From: Lachnoclostridium sp. | GTDB taxonomy: Bacteria; Bacteroidota; Bacteroidia; Bacteroidales; Muribaculaceae | Direction: 5' to 3' | DNA: 32,675 bases | Assembly: GCA_023667185.1 (NCBI GenBank) | Contig: JAMPAP010000001.1 | Span: forward strand, 57,276-89,950 | Part shown: in pieces, positions 15,469 through 24,778 of the stretch | Layout: each line of letters starts with the position of its first letter | Position numbering within the stretch: position 1 is the first letter of the stretch | Notes under the pieces: model-generated | Databases searched by the model: none | What the model saw: the letters and a program-made list of their open reading frames with translations, nothing else | Told to the model about the DNA's origin: nothing | Translations under genes and position numbers: made by a program

Positions 15469-17529
15469 ATGGCAACACTTGAAAAAATCCGCAGCAGGTC
15501 AGGCCTCCTTCTCATCATCGTAGGTGCCGCCCTGCTCGCTTTCATCATCGGTGACTTCTTTCAGTCAGGACACACACTCTTTGGCACCGGAACTACTATC
15601 GCCAAGGTAGGTGATCAGAAAATCGACGTTCAGGAATTCCAGCAGCGTGCCCAGCAGGCTGCCCAGCAGATGCAGGGTCGCAAGGTCGACACTTCAGCCC
15701 TCAACCAGCAGGTGCTGGACGCTATGATATCCGAAAAACTTTTCCTTCAGGAGGCTAAAGAGCTTGGCCTTGAGGTCACTGACGAAGAGCTCTCAGCCAC
15801 TATGGTTGGCCGCAACTCTATGGCTATCGACCGCATGGTTCAGCAGAACTATGGTGTGCCCGATGCCAAGACTTTCTACGACATCGCTTTCAATCCCTCG
15901 AAATATGGTGTCCCCGCCGCTGAAGCCCAGCAGTATCAGCAGGCCTGGGTTGAGCTCGAAAATCAGGTTGAGAATATGCTCCTCCGCCAGAAGTTCCAAA
16001 ACCTTTTTACCGGAACTCTCGTAGGCAACGACCTCGACGTGAAGGCTCTCTATGACGACAACGCCTCCACTTCAACCATCATCTACGCTTCGCAGAACTT
16101 CTCTACCCTCCCCGATGAGGAATATGAGCCCTCTGAGGCTGAAATCAAAGCCCTCTACAACGACGACAAGGCCATGTATGCTCTCGACGAGCCTGTATCG
16201 ATGGTCAACTATATCGCCGTTGACATCCTCCCCTCTGATGCTGACAAGGCTGCAGCAAGCGAGAAAGTTCAGACAGCTCTCGCAGCTCTCAACACTCAGG
16301 CTGACATCCCCGCCCTCGCTGACGAGTTTGTCGTAGAACGTGCCAAGCAGTCAGCTTCTGACCTCAATAACCAGCTCAAAAATGCCGTTGACTCAATGAC
16401 CGTAGGTACTGCCGCCATAGTTTCTGACTTCAACAACAACTACGTGCTCGCCAAGCTCCTGGGCCGCTCCAACGAAATCACTGAAGTGACCCTCGACTTC
16501 ATCACATATCAGGGCTCACGTGCTCAGGTTGACTCTGTAATCGCCCTGCTCAACGGTGGTATGGCATTTGACTCTATCACAGCCGCTCCCGGTGTTGCCG
16601 GCGCTCAGAAAGATTACAAGGTATCACTTCTCGACCCCACCATCTCCGAGCTCCGCGAGACTTTCGAGACTGCTACCACCGGCCGCTACTTCACTCCCGA
16701 TACCGCAGCCACCCTTACCGCAGCCCGCATCTTCCGCGTAAGCGAGAAGGCCGCTCCCACTGAAGTGCTCGACCTCGCTACCATCACTTACGAAGTGCTC
16801 CCCTCCGCCGCTACCGTCAACAAGCTCCAGAGCGATCTCATGGACTATGTAGCCGCCAACAAGACTGCCAAGGAATTTGCTGACAGCGCTCAGGCTGCAG
16901 GTTACACCACCTTCCCCGCCCAGATCACTCCCTCATCACCCGCTATCGGCAACATCGAGGACTCTCATGCAGGTGTAGCATGGGTAATGGACGCCAAGAA
17001 AGGCCAGGTATCAAATGTAATGGGCGACGAACAAGTAGGCAAATTCTACGCTGTAGCCGTTAACGATATCTACGATGACGACATCGTTCCCCTCCGCGAC
17101 CCGCAGCTCACCAACAACTACACCGCCCGTGCCCGCAACAACAAGAAAGCTGCTGCTCTCATCGAAAAATATAATGGTAAGGCTAACGACGTAGCAGGCT
17201 ACGCTCAGCTCATGGAAACCCAGGTTGACACCACTACCGTCAACTTCGGTCAGGTTCAGATCCCCGGCCTCGGCGTATATCAGGACGAAATCATGGGTGC
17301 TGTAGCTAACGCCAAGCCCGGTCAGCTCGTAGGTCCCCTCAAGGCCAACAACAGCGTGGTTGTCCTTCAGGTTACCGGTGTAGATCAGATGGCACGTCCC
17401 TTTGATGCCAAGCAGGACGCTGCTACTTACGAGCGTCAGCGCGGTGCATCACGCGTCATGAGCAACATGGATCTCATCCTCAAAGGCAACAAGAAAATCA
17501 AAAACAACATGACCACCTTCTACAAATAA
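15469..17529 (+). CDS. PpiD/SurA-like peptidyl-prolyl isomerase, membrane anchored
   Basis: This is a 686-aa protein. Residues 1-12 are cytoplasmic, one transmembrane helix covers about 13-30 (LLLIIVGAALLAFIIGDFF), and the rest is periplasmic. The N-terminal chaperone region (about 40-230: VGDQKIDVQEFQQRAQ, LNQQVLDAMISEKLFLQEA, LGLEVTDEEL) matches the SurA_N/PpiD type, which helps outer-membrane proteins fold after Sec export. The parvulin domain expected in the middle is not recognisable by eye; the C-terminal part has a second weak candidate (about 600-650: NAKPGQLVGPLKANNSVVVLQ). The gene has its own promoter and a terminator at 17556. It is probably monocistronic. Confidence 0.82.
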   Translation: MATLEKIRSRSGLLLIIVGAALLAFIIGDFFQSGHTLFGTGTTIAKVGDQKIDVQEFQQRAQQAAQQMQGRKVDTSALNQQVLDAMISEKLFLQEAKELGLEVTDEELSATMVGRNSMAIDRMVQQNYGVPDAKTFYDIAFNPSKYGVPAAEAQQYQQAWVELENQVENMLLRQKFQNLFTGTLVGNDLDVKALYDDNASTSTIIYASQNFSTLPDEEYEPSEAEIKALYNDDKAMYALDEPVSMVNYIAVDILPSDADKAAASEKVQTALAALNTQADIPALADEFVVERAKQSASDLNNQLKNAVDSMTVGTAAIVSDFNNNYVLAKLLGRSNEITEVTLDFITYQGSRAQVDSVIALLNGGMAFDSITAAPGVAGAQKDYKVSLLDPTISELRETFETATTGRYFTPDTAATLTAARIFRVSEKAAPTEVLDLATITYEVLPSAATVNKLQSDLMDYVAANKTAKEFADSAQAAGYTTFPAQITPSSPAIGNIEDSHAGVAWVMDAKKGQVSNVMGDEQVGKFYAVAVNDIYDDDIVPLRDPQLTNNYTARARNNKKAAALIEKYNGKANDVAGYAQLMETQVDTTTVNFGQVQIPGLGVYQDEIMGAVANAKPGQLVGPLKANNSVVVLQVTGVDQMARPFDAKQDAATYERQRGASRVMSNMDLILKGNKKIKNNMTTFYK

Positions 17530-17555
17530 GAAGCCCGTCACATCCACCCTATACA

Positions 17556-17587
17556 AAGGAGCGCATCCCCCCGATGCGCTCCTTGTT
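17556..17587 (+). terminator. Terminator after the foldase gene
   Basis: AAGGAGCGCATC (17556-17567) and GATGCGCTCCTT (17573-17584) form a perfect 12-bp stem with a CCCCC loop. The following GTT tail is short of T, so termination may be partial. It separates the foldase gene from the hut operon. Confidence 0.7.
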
Positions 17588-17635
17588 ATATCATGAAGCA
17601 TCATGAATTATTTTTAGAGATTGCTGAAAATTTGC

Positions 17636-17643
17636 TATCTTTG
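17636..17643 (+). promoter_or_regulatory. -7 box of the hut operon promoter
   Basis: TATCTTTG matches TAnnTTTG. A T-rich -33 region (TTTTT, 17611-17615) lies 20 nt upstream but is not a clean TTTG. The box covers the upstream in-frame GTG at 17643, so that GTG cannot be translated from this promoter. This decides the ftcD start in favour of ATG 17661 and leaves a short leader of roughly 12 nt. Confidence 0.6.
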
Positions 17644-17660
17644 TGAAAAATCATTTGACG

Positions 17661-19361
17661 ATGGAAAAACGTATTATAGAATGTGTCCCTAACTTCAGTG
17701 AGGGACGTGACAAAGATAAAATCAAAGCCATAACCGATGCCATAGAGAGCGTCGCCGGAGTGAAGCTCCTCGACGTAGATCCCGGGGAGGCTACTAACCG
17801 TACCGTGGTAACCTTTGCCGGCGAACCTGAAGCAGTGATGGAAGCCGCATTCCGCGGTGTGAAACGCGCTTCAGAGCTCATCGATATGCGCCATCATCAC
17901 GGAGCTCATCCCCGTATGGGCGCTACGGATGTTCTCCCCCTCGTGCCCGTCTCAGGTATAACTCTCGAGGAGTGCGCCGAATTGGCTAAACAGCTGGGAG
18001 AGCGTATCAACACTGAGCTCAACATCCCTGTATATCTTTACGAGGCAGCTGCTCGCGACAAGGAACGCAAAAATCTCGCCGTATGCCGCAAAGGGGAATA
18101 TGAGGGTCTGCCCGAGCGCATCAATGACCCGGTGACCGGCCCTGATTTCGGCCGCCGTCCTATGGACGAGGATGTGGCTCGCACGGGGGCTACCGCCGTG
18201 GGTGCCCGCGATTTCCTAATCGCAGTAAACTATAACCTCAACACCACCTCTACGCGCCGCGCCAACGCTATAGCCTTTGACGTCCGCGAGAAGGGACGCC
18301 CGATGCGAGAGGGTGGGAAAGTCACCGGCAAGCAGCTAAAGGATGCTGACGGCAACGTGATCATGATCCCCGGCACACTGCCCGGCACCAAGGCTATCGG
18401 CTGGTATATCGATGAATATGGCATAGCTCAGGTGTCAATGAATATCACTGATATCAACGCCACGCCTCTTCACGTGGCCTTCGACGAAGTGACCCGCGCG
18501 GCCGCAGCCCGCGGCATCCGCGTGACGGGCGCTGAAATCGTCGGGCTGATCCCTCGCCGCACCCTCCTCGATGCGGGGCGCTATTACCTTGAGAAACAGC
18601 AGCGTTCCACCGGTATTGCTGAGGAAGAAATCATAAAGATCGCAATAAAGTCAATGGGGCTCGATGAGCTGAAGCCGTTCCTGACTGAAGAGAAAGTAAT
18701 CGAATCACTGCTTGAGGCTGACGACCGCAAGGCCCGCCTCGTTGACCTGACATGCCGCGATTTTGCCGAAGAGACAGCCTCCGAATCGCCCGCTCCAGGC
18801 GGTGGCTCAATCTCTGCCTACATGGGAGCTCTTGCAGCCGCTTTAGGTACCATGGTGGCAAACCTCTCGGCTCACAAGCCGGGATGGGACGACCGCTGGA
18901 AGGAGTTCTCTGATGTTGCCACCTCCGGCCATCAGCTGATGACCCGCCTTCTGCAGCTCGTCGACGAGGATACCGAGGCTTTCAACCTCATCATGGCCGC
19001 CATATCAATGCCCAAATCGACCCCCGAGGAGCAGCACGCTCGCGCTGAAGCTCTTGAAGCTGCCACAGAGCATGCATCACGCGTGCCATTGTCCACCATG
19101 AAGGAGACAATGAAAGTCTACGACACGCTGCGTTATGTGGCAGAGAACGGCAACCCTGCATCAGCAAGTGATGCCGGAGTGGGTGCACTCGCCGCCGGAG
19201 CAGCCGTAGCCGGTGCTCGCCTTAACGTAATTATCAATGCCGCAGGGCTTAAGGACAAGACTACCGCCTACGCCCTCATCTCCAAGGCCGACGCCATAGC
19301 TGCCGAATCATCTCGCCTTAGCGCTGAAATTGTAAAAATTGTTGAATCTAAAATATCATGA
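17661..19361 (+). CDS. ftcD: Glutamate formiminotransferase / formimino-THF cyclodeaminase fusion
   Basis: This is a 566-aa bifunctional enzyme for the last steps of histidine breakdown. The N-terminal formiminotransferase domain (1 to about 325; VPNFSEGRD, HHHGAHPRMGATDV, ATAVGARDFLIAVN) moves the formimino group from formiminoglutamate to tetrahydrofolate and frees glutamate. The C-terminal cyclodeaminase domain (about 350-560; SPAPGGGSISAYMGALAAAL) releases ammonia to give methenyl-THF. The order matches the animal and Bacteroidetes fusion; many bacteria keep the two as separate genes. ATG 17661 is preferred over GTG 17643, which lies inside the promoter. It overlaps hutU by 4 nt and is the first gene of the operon. 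Confidence 0.95.
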   Translation: MEKRIIECVPNFSEGRDKDKIKAITDAIESVAGVKLLDVDPGEATNRTVVTFAGEPEAVMEAAFRGVKRASELIDMRHHHGAHPRMGATDVLPLVPVSGITLEECAELAKQLGERINTELNIPVYLYEAAARDKERKNLAVCRKGEYEGLPERINDPVTGPDFGRRPMDEDVARTGATAVGARDFLIAVNYNLNTTSTRRANAIAFDVREKGRPMREGGKVTGKQLKDADGNVIMIPGTLPGTKAIGWYIDEYGIAQVSMNITDINATPLHVAFDEVTRAAAARGIRVTGAEIVGLIPRRTLLDAGRYYLEKQQRSTGIAEEEIIKIAIKSMGLDELKPFLTEEKVIESLLEADDRKARLVDLTCRDFAEETASESPAPGGGSISAYMGALAAALGTMVANLSAHKPGWDDRWKEFSDVATSGHQLMTRLLQLVDEDTEAFNLIMAAISMPKSTPEEQHARAEALEAATEHASRVPLSTMKETMKVYDTLRYVAENGNPASASDAGVGALAAGAAVAGARLNVIINAAGLKDKTTAYALISKADAIAAESSRLSAEIVKIVESKIS

Positions 19362-21382
19362 CTACTGAAGATTTTCATCATGCCGTGACCGAGGGTATAC
19401 CCGATATTCTGCCCGAGCCGCGGCCTTACGACACCACTGTCAATCATGCTCCGCGACGTAAAAAAATCCTTACGAAAGCCGAGGAGCGTCTTGCGCTCAA
19501 AAATGCGCTGCGATATTTTCCCGCTAAGCACCACGCAGTGCTCGCTCCTGAATTTGCCCGCGAGCTGCGCGACTACGGACGCATTTATATGTATCGCTTA
19601 CGTCCTGAATATGAGATGTATGCGCGGCCTATCGAGGAATATCCGGCACGAAGCCGTCAGGCTGCCGCCATCATGATGATGATCCAGAACAATCTTGATA
19701 AAGCTGTGGCCCAACATCCCCACGAGCTTATCACTTACGGCGGCAACGGCGCGGTATTTCAAAACTGGGCTCAGTATCGCCTTACGATGAAATATCTCAG
19801 TGAGATGACCGACGAGCAGACCCTCGTGATGTATTCCGGCCATCCGCTCGGGCTTTTCCCTTCTCACAAGCGTGCACCCCGCGTGGTGGTCACAAACGGC
19901 ATGGTCATCCCCAACTACTCCAAGCCCGACGACTGGGAGCGTTTCAACGCTCTCGGCGTATCTCAATACGGCCAGATGACTGCCGGCTCATATATGTATA
20001 TAGGCCCCCAGGGTATCGTCCATGGTACAACAATCACGGTGCTCAACGCCGCCCGCTCCCACAAAAAGGAGGATGCTGACGGCATCGGCGGTATGCTCTT
20101 TGTTTCGGCCGGACTCGGTGGTATGTCAGGCGCTCAGCCCAAGGCGGGCGTAATTTCCGGCGTGGTAAGCATCATCGCCGAGATCAATCCTCTTGCCGTA
20201 GAAAAGCGCTACAGCCAGGGGTGGGTCGACGAGGTCTACACCTCGCTCGACGAGCTCATGGACCGCACACGCAAGGCCATGAAAGACCGCGAAGCCGTTT
20301 CACTCGCCTATCAGGGCAACGTCGTTGACCTATGGGAACGTCTTGCTGCTGAGGAAGATATCGACGTAAACCTCGGCTCTGACCAGACGTCGCTCCACAA
20401 CCCATGGGCCGGTGGATACTATCCCGCCGGACTCTCCCTCGAGGAGTCAAAGAAACTGATGGTCGATGATCCTGACGAGTTCAAGCGCAGGGTTCAGGAT
20501 TCACTTCGCCGCCAGGTTGCTGCAATCAACAAGTTGGCTGACCGCGGTATGTACTTCTTCGACTACGGCAACGCCTTCCTGCTCGAAAGCTCCCGCGCCG
20601 GAGCCGACGTCATGAAGGCTGACGGGTCGTTCCGCTATCCGTCATACGTTCAGGATATTATGGGACCCAAGTTCTTCGACTACGGTTTCGGCCCGTTCCG
20701 CTGGGTATGCACCTCAGGTAAGCCCGAGGATCTTGCGGTGACTGACCGCATCGCAGCTGATGTATTGACTGAAATCATGAACGAAGCCCCTGACGAAATC
20801 AAGGGTCAGCTCGCTGATAACATCCACTGGATCAAGGAGGCAGGCAAGAACAATCTCGTGGTAGGCTCCCAAGCTCGCATCCTCTATGCCGACGCCGAAG
20901 GACGCGCACGCATAGCTCTTGCGTTCAACGAAGCCATACGTCGTGGCGAGCTCTCCGCTCCCGTGGTACTCGGTCGCGACCATCACGACGTTTCGGGCAC
21001 CGATTCACCCTACCGTGAGACCTCCAATATCTACGACGGCTCACAGTTTACCGCCGATATGGCCGTGCAGAATGTCATCGGCGACTCGTTCCGCGGCGCC
21101 ACATGGGTATCCATCCACAATGGTGGAGGCGTAGGCTGGGGCGAAGTTATCAACGGTGGCTTCGGCATGGTGATCGACGGCTCGGCCGAGGCTGACACCA
21201 ACATCCGCGAAATGCTACTCTGGGACGTAAACAATGGCATCGCGCGACGGTCCTGGGCTCGTAACGAGGGCGCCATCCACGCCATACGCCGCGAAATGGA
21301 GCGCACTCCCGGCTTGAAAGTCACTCTCCCGAATTTCGCCGATGATTCACTGATTGACAACACATTAGAATCACTTCAATGA
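19358..21382 (+). CDS. hutU: Urocanate hydratase (urocanase)
   Basis: HutU adds water to urocanate to make imidazolonepropionate and uses tightly bound NAD+ as an electrophile. The NAD-binding signature GLGGMSGAQPKA is at residues 252-263, with SQYGQMTAGSYMYIGPQGIVHGT in pieces (GQMTAGS, YIGPQGI) before it. At 674 aa it is longer than the roughly 555-aa proteobacterial form, mainly through extra N-terminal and central sequence, as in the long form found in Bacteroidetes and eukaryotes. Start and stop overlap ftcD and hutH by 4 nt each, suggesting translational coupling. Confidence 0.95.
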   Translation: MTTEDFHHAVTEGIPDILPEPRPYDTTVNHAPRRKKILTKAEERLALKNALRYFPAKHHAVLAPEFARELRDYGRIYMYRLRPEYEMYARPIEEYPARSRQAAAIMMMIQNNLDKAVAQHPHELITYGGNGAVFQNWAQYRLTMKYLSEMTDEQTLVMYSGHPLGLFPSHKRAPRVVVTNGMVIPNYSKPDDWERFNALGVSQYGQMTAGSYMYIGPQGIVHGTTITVLNAARSHKKEDADGIGGMLFVSAGLGGMSGAQPKAGVISGVVSIIAEINPLAVEKRYSQGWVDEVYTSLDELMDRTRKAMKDREAVSLAYQGNVVDLWERLAAEEDIDVNLGSDQTSLHNPWAGGYYPAGLSLEESKKLMVDDPDEFKRRVQDSLRRQVAAINKLADRGMYFFDYGNAFLLESSRAGADVMKADGSFRYPSYVQDIMGPKFFDYGFGPFRWVCTSGKPEDLAVTDRIAADVLTEIMNEAPDEIKGQLADNIHWIKEAGKNNLVVGSQARILYADAEGRARIALAFNEAIRRGELSAPVVLGRDHHDVSGTDSPYRETSNIYDGSQFTADMAVQNVIGDSFRGATWVSIHNGGGVGWGEVINGGFGMVIDGSAEADTNIREMLLWDVNNGIARRSWARNEGAIHAIRREMERTPGLKVTLPNFADDSLIDNTLESLQ

Positions 21383-22866
21383 TACACCATATTTCACCTT
21401 CACGCTTGACGATAGCCACTGTCGAGCATATCCTGAAAAACAAGGCCACCCTTGCTCTCAGCGATGAGTCGCGCGAGCGCATAATCCGATGCCGCGCTTA
21501 CCTCGACGACAAAATGAAATCTCAAAAAGAGCCTATCTACGGCGTCACCACCGGCTTCGGCTCTCTATGCAATATTTCCATCAGTGCCGACCGGTTGTCA
21601 CAGCTGCAGGTCAACCTCGTGATGTCACACTCCTGCGGCACCGGCGAACGTGTCCCCTCCGAGGTAGTGCGCCTGATGCTGCTCCTTAAGATACAATCGC
21701 TCTCCTACGGCAACTCGGGCGTTCAGATCGACACCGTAGAGCGGCTTATCGACCTGTATAACAACGATGTACTCCCCGTAGTCTACCGCCAGGGCTCGCT
21801 CGGAGCATCCGGCGACCTTGCCCCGCTGGCCCATCTGAGCCTGCCGCTCATAGGCCTCGGCGAAGTGGAATACAATGGTGAAGTCCGCCCGGCAGCTGAA
21901 GTGCTTGATACCCTTGGGTTACAGCCGGTTAAGCTTCAGAGCAAGGAGGGACTGGCGCTCCTCAACGGTACTCAGTTCATGTCGGCCTACGCCGTATGGT
22001 CAATCATCGAAAGCCGCCATCTCAGCGCTCTTGCTGACAAGATCGCGGCACTCTCACTCGACGCTTTCGACGGCCGTATCGAGCCTTTCGGCGACGAGGT
22101 CAACCTCGTGCGCCATCACAAGGGTCAAGTGGAAACAGCTCGCGCCGTCCGCGGCTGGCTCGAAGGGAGCCAGATCATCTGCCGCCCCAAAAAGCATGTG
22201 CAGGATCCCTATTCATTCCGCTGCGTACCTCAGGTACACGGTGCGGTAAAGGACACATTAGCTTACGTTGGAAGCGTGATTGAGGACGAAATCAATTCTC
22301 CGACAGATAATCCCACAATCTTCCCCGAAGAAGATATCATTGTATCAGCCGGTAACTTCCACGGCGAACCGATAGCCCTGCCGATGGACTTCCTCGCCGT
22401 AGCCATGGCAGAGCTTGGCAACATCTCCGAGCGCCGCATCTACAAACTCATCTCCGGCCAGCGCGACCTCCCCTCATTCCTGGTAGCCAATCCCGGGGTC
22501 AATAGCGGCTTCATGATCCCGCAATACACCGCGGCATCGATCGTCAACCAGTCAAAGGCTCTTTGCTGGCCCGCAAGTTGCGACTCCATCCCATCGTCGC
22601 AGGGGCAGGAAGACCATGTCTCAATGGGTTCTAACTCAGCAACCAAGCTTGCTCGTATCGTAGGCAACACCCGCCGCATCCTGGCCATCGAACTCTTCAA
22701 CGCCGCTCAGGCTCTCGAATTCCGTCGCCCGCTGATGACGTCGCCGGCTCTCGAGGAATTCCATGCCGCGTTCCGCCGTGAAGTGCCTTTCGTGGAAAAC
22801 GACACCATGATGTATCCGCTGATTGCCAAAGCTATAGACTTCATACAATCCAATTATGCTGATTAA
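21379..22866 (+). CDS. hutH: Histidine ammonia-lyase
   Basis: This 495-aa cytoplasmic enzyme removes ammonia from L-histidine to give urocanate, the first step of the pathway. The tripeptide A143-S144-G145, within GSLGASGDLAPLAH, cyclises by itself into the MIO electrophile. YGVTTGFGSL near residue 54 and QEDHVSMGSNSA near the C-terminal third are further active-site segments of the family. Related aromatic lyases share the MIO group, but the hut neighbours fix the substrate as histidine. It overlaps hutU by 4 nt and hutI by 11 nt. Confidence 0.96.
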   Translation: MIHHISPSRLTIATVEHILKNKATLALSDESRERIIRCRAYLDDKMKSQKEPIYGVTTGFGSLCNISISADRLSQLQVNLVMSHSCGTGERVPSEVVRLMLLLKIQSLSYGNSGVQIDTVERLIDLYNNDVLPVVYRQGSLGASGDLAPLAHLSLPLIGLGEVEYNGEVRPAAEVLDTLGLQPVKLQSKEGLALLNGTQFMSAYAVWSIIESRHLSALADKIAALSLDAFDGRIEPFGDEVNLVRHHKGQVETARAVRGWLEGSQIICRPKKHVQDPYSFRCVPQVHGAVKDTLAYVGSVIEDEINSPTDNPTIFPEEDIIVSAGNFHGEPIALPMDFLAVAMAELGNISERRIYKLISGQRDLPSFLVANPGVNSGFMIPQYTAASIVNQSKALCWPASCDSIPSSQGQEDHVSMGSNSATKLARIVGNTRRILAIELFNAAQALEFRRPLMTSPALEEFHAAFRREVPFVENDTMMYPLIAKAIDFIQSNYAD

Positions 22867-24091
22867 AAACATCTCCTCAATCGTAGGAATCACCACGCCG
22901 GGTCAGCGACGTCTCGAAGGTTACGAAATGTCACTGACAGGCAAGCTGGATAACGCCTGGCTACGCACTGATGGCGAACTGATAGCCGACTTCGACTCTA
23001 TGGACATCCGCCAGCCCGAGCCCATCGAAGGCGAGCAAGTGATTGATGCCGAAGGCGGTATGCTGTTTCCATCGTTTTGTGATTCCCACACCCACATCGT
23101 ATATGCGGGCTCGCGTGAAGGCGAATTCGTGGACAAAATCAAAGGGCTCAGCTACGAGGAAATAGCTGACAACGGTGGCGGCATACTCAACTCCGCAGAC
23201 CTGCTCCATGCAACCTCAGAGGACGAGCTGTACCGTCAAGCCATGCAACGCGTAGCTGAAATCACGGCTTCAGGCACCGGATCCGTTGAAATCAAGAGCG
23301 GTTACGGGCTCAACACCGCCGACGAGCTGAAGATGCTCCGCGTGATCCGCCGCATCGCAGAGTCGACCCGCCTTGTGGTCAAATCCACCTTCCTCGGAGC
23401 GCACGCCGTAAGCCGCGAGTACCTCGGGCAGCAGGATGATTATGTCAATCTTGTAATCAACGAGATGCTCCCCGCCGTTGCCGCCGAAAAGCTTGCTGAC
23501 TACGTTGACGTATTCTGCGATCAAGGCTTCTTCACCGTCCGCGATACCGAGCGTATTCTCGAAGCCGCAGCACGATATGGCCTGCGACCCAAAATTCATG
23601 CTAACGAGCTGGCTCGCTCAGGGGGCGTACAAGTAGGAGTCAGCCATGATGCCCTGTCAGTAGACCATCTTGAGCGCATGGGCGCGCAGGAGATCGAGAC
23701 CCTCCACGGCACCACGACTATGCCTGTGATGCTCCCCGGAGCCTCATTCTTCCTGGGTATGCCCTACGCGCCTGCCCGTCAGGCTATTGATGCCGGTCTG
23801 GGCATAGCTCTTGCCAGCGATTACAATCCCGGCTCTTCCCCCTCGGGCAGCATGAAGATGGTGATGTCGTTCGGCTGCATCAAGATGGGACTCACCCCCG
23901 TGGAGGCGCTCAATGCCACAACACTCAACGGTGCATACGCTATCGAATCCTCTGACCGCATCGGCTCGATATGCCCAGGTAAATTTGCCTCCTTCTTTAT
24001 CACCCACCCTATTCCGAGCCTCGATTTCTTCCCCTACGCATATACCTCGCCACTTATCAGCAGGGTATTCTTAAAAGGACAGGAAGCGTGA
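22856..24091 (+). CDS. hutI: Imidazolonepropionase
   Basis: This 411-aa metal-dependent amidohydrolase opens imidazolonepropionate to formiminoglutamate, the substrate of FtcD. The first metal ligands are H78 and H80 in CDSHTHIVYAG. Later segments VEIKSGYGL, FLGAHAV, KIHANELA and LASDYNPGSSPSGSM match the family active site. ATG 22856 overlaps hutH by 11 nt and gives a normal N-terminal beta-sandwich. The stop overlaps the GTG start of the next gene by 4 nt. Confidence 0.95.
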   Translation: MLIKNISSIVGITTPGQRRLEGYEMSLTGKLDNAWLRTDGELIADFDSMDIRQPEPIEGEQVIDAEGGMLFPSFCDSHTHIVYAGSREGEFVDKIKGLSYEEIADNGGGILNSADLLHATSEDELYRQAMQRVAEITASGTGSVEIKSGYGLNTADELKMLRVIRRIAESTRLVVKSTFLGAHAVSREYLGQQDDYVNLVINEMLPAVAAEKLADYVDVFCDQGFFTVRDTERILEAAARYGLRPKIHANELARSGGVQVGVSHDALSVDHLERMGAQEIETLHGTTTMPVMLPGASFFLGMPYAPARQAIDAGLGIALASDYNPGSSPSGSMKMVMSFGCIKMGLTPVEALNATTLNGAYAIESSDRIGSICPGKFASFFITHPIPSLDFFPYAYTSPLISRVFLKGQEA

Positions 24092-24546
24092 TCACGCTGT
24101 CAATCTTCACATCGATAGAGTTTTACGTAATCTCAGCAGTGATTGCGGCAGCTATACTCGCCTATGCCGGGCGTCGCGATAACCATGTATCCGCCCGGCA
24201 GATACTTCTGCCCACCACCCTCCTAACTACAGGCAACGGCTCGGAGCCGGCCATCGAACTTATCAGCCATGACAACGGCGATGTCACCCTGCGTCGCCAC
24301 GGCCTCGAGGGTATAGGAGAGACAGGTGCCGTCAGCTTAGCTATAGAAATTCGTGGATTTGACGTGCACATCATCGAGCGGCTTGTCCCCGGCAGCGGTG
24401 CGCCATGCGACACGGCCGAGACGCTCCTTGACTTCATGGCCGTAGAGCGATATTTCATCAATTACCGTTCGGAGAAAATTGACCGCATGACCGCCTTTAC
24501 CTTTCACAACCGCCCCGGCATGCACATAATCAAGCCGCTACGTTAG
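24088..24546 (+). CDS. Small membrane-anchored protein at end of hut operon
   Basis: This is a 152-aa protein of unknown function. Residues 10-28 (IEFYVISAVIAAAILAYAG) form one membrane helix. The remaining roughly 120 residues (for example LISHDNGDVTLRRHGLEG, SLAIEIRGFDVHIIERL, VERYFINYRSEK) look like a small beta-rich soluble domain. The start is GTG and overlaps the hutI stop by 4 nt, so it is translated with the pathway genes and is probably conserved as part of the operon. It has no transporter-like set of helices. No family was recognised. Confidence 0.7.
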   Translation: MITLSIFTSIEFYVISAVIAAAILAYAGRRDNHVSARQILLPTTLLTTGNGSEPAIELISHDNGDVTLRRHGLEGIGETGAVSLAIEIRGFDVHIIERLVPGSGAPCDTAETLLDFMAVERYFINYRSEKIDRMTAFTFHNRPGMHIIKPLR

Positions 24547-24650
24547 TAATCATTAAATTACTGGTATTGCCAAGGTGAGGTAAAATTCTGATTACTATGA
24601 TTACCAGCCGGTCTCATCTATTCATCCTTGTGAAAATATAGTTATGCTAG

Positions 24651-24698
24651 AGCCTATTCCACATGACCTCACAAGATTATAGGTGGAATAGGCTTTTT
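24651..24698 (+). terminator. Terminator of the hut operon
   Basis: AGCCTATTCCAC (24651-24662) and GTGGAATAGGCT (24683-24694) pair perfectly over 12 bp, followed by a run of T (24694-24698). It lies 105 nt after the last hut-operon stop and marks the boundary to the AT-rich restriction-modification island. Confidence 0.85.
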
Positions 24699-24723
24699 AT
24701 GCTTAATAACATTCCATGAAAAG

Positions 24724-24754
24724 CCAATTTTATCAATTGGAATTATTAACTTTG
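24724..24754 (+). promoter_or_regulatory. R-M regulator promoter with inverted-repeat operator
   Basis: The -7 box TAACTTTG is at 24747-24754, 25 nt before the regulator ATG. The inverted repeat CCAATT-TTATC-AATTGG (24724-24740) covers the place where the -33 box should be, and no good TTTG is present there. This is the layout expected for an operator through which the small XRE protein controls its own promoter, as controller proteins of R-M systems do. Binding is inference. Confidence 0.55.
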
Positions 24755-24778
24755 CGTTCAAATTTAATAAATCAATCA

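Noticed and set aside
15469-17529. Catalytically active parvulin domain in the foldase
   Set aside because: I could not find the usual parvulin motifs by eye. Chaperone function is supported, isomerase activity is not shown.
17643-17660. GTG 17643 as the ftcD start
   Set aside because: The GTG lies inside the TATCTTTG -7 box; the transcript from this promoter cannot contain it, and ATG 17661 gives the usual MEKRIIECVPN start.
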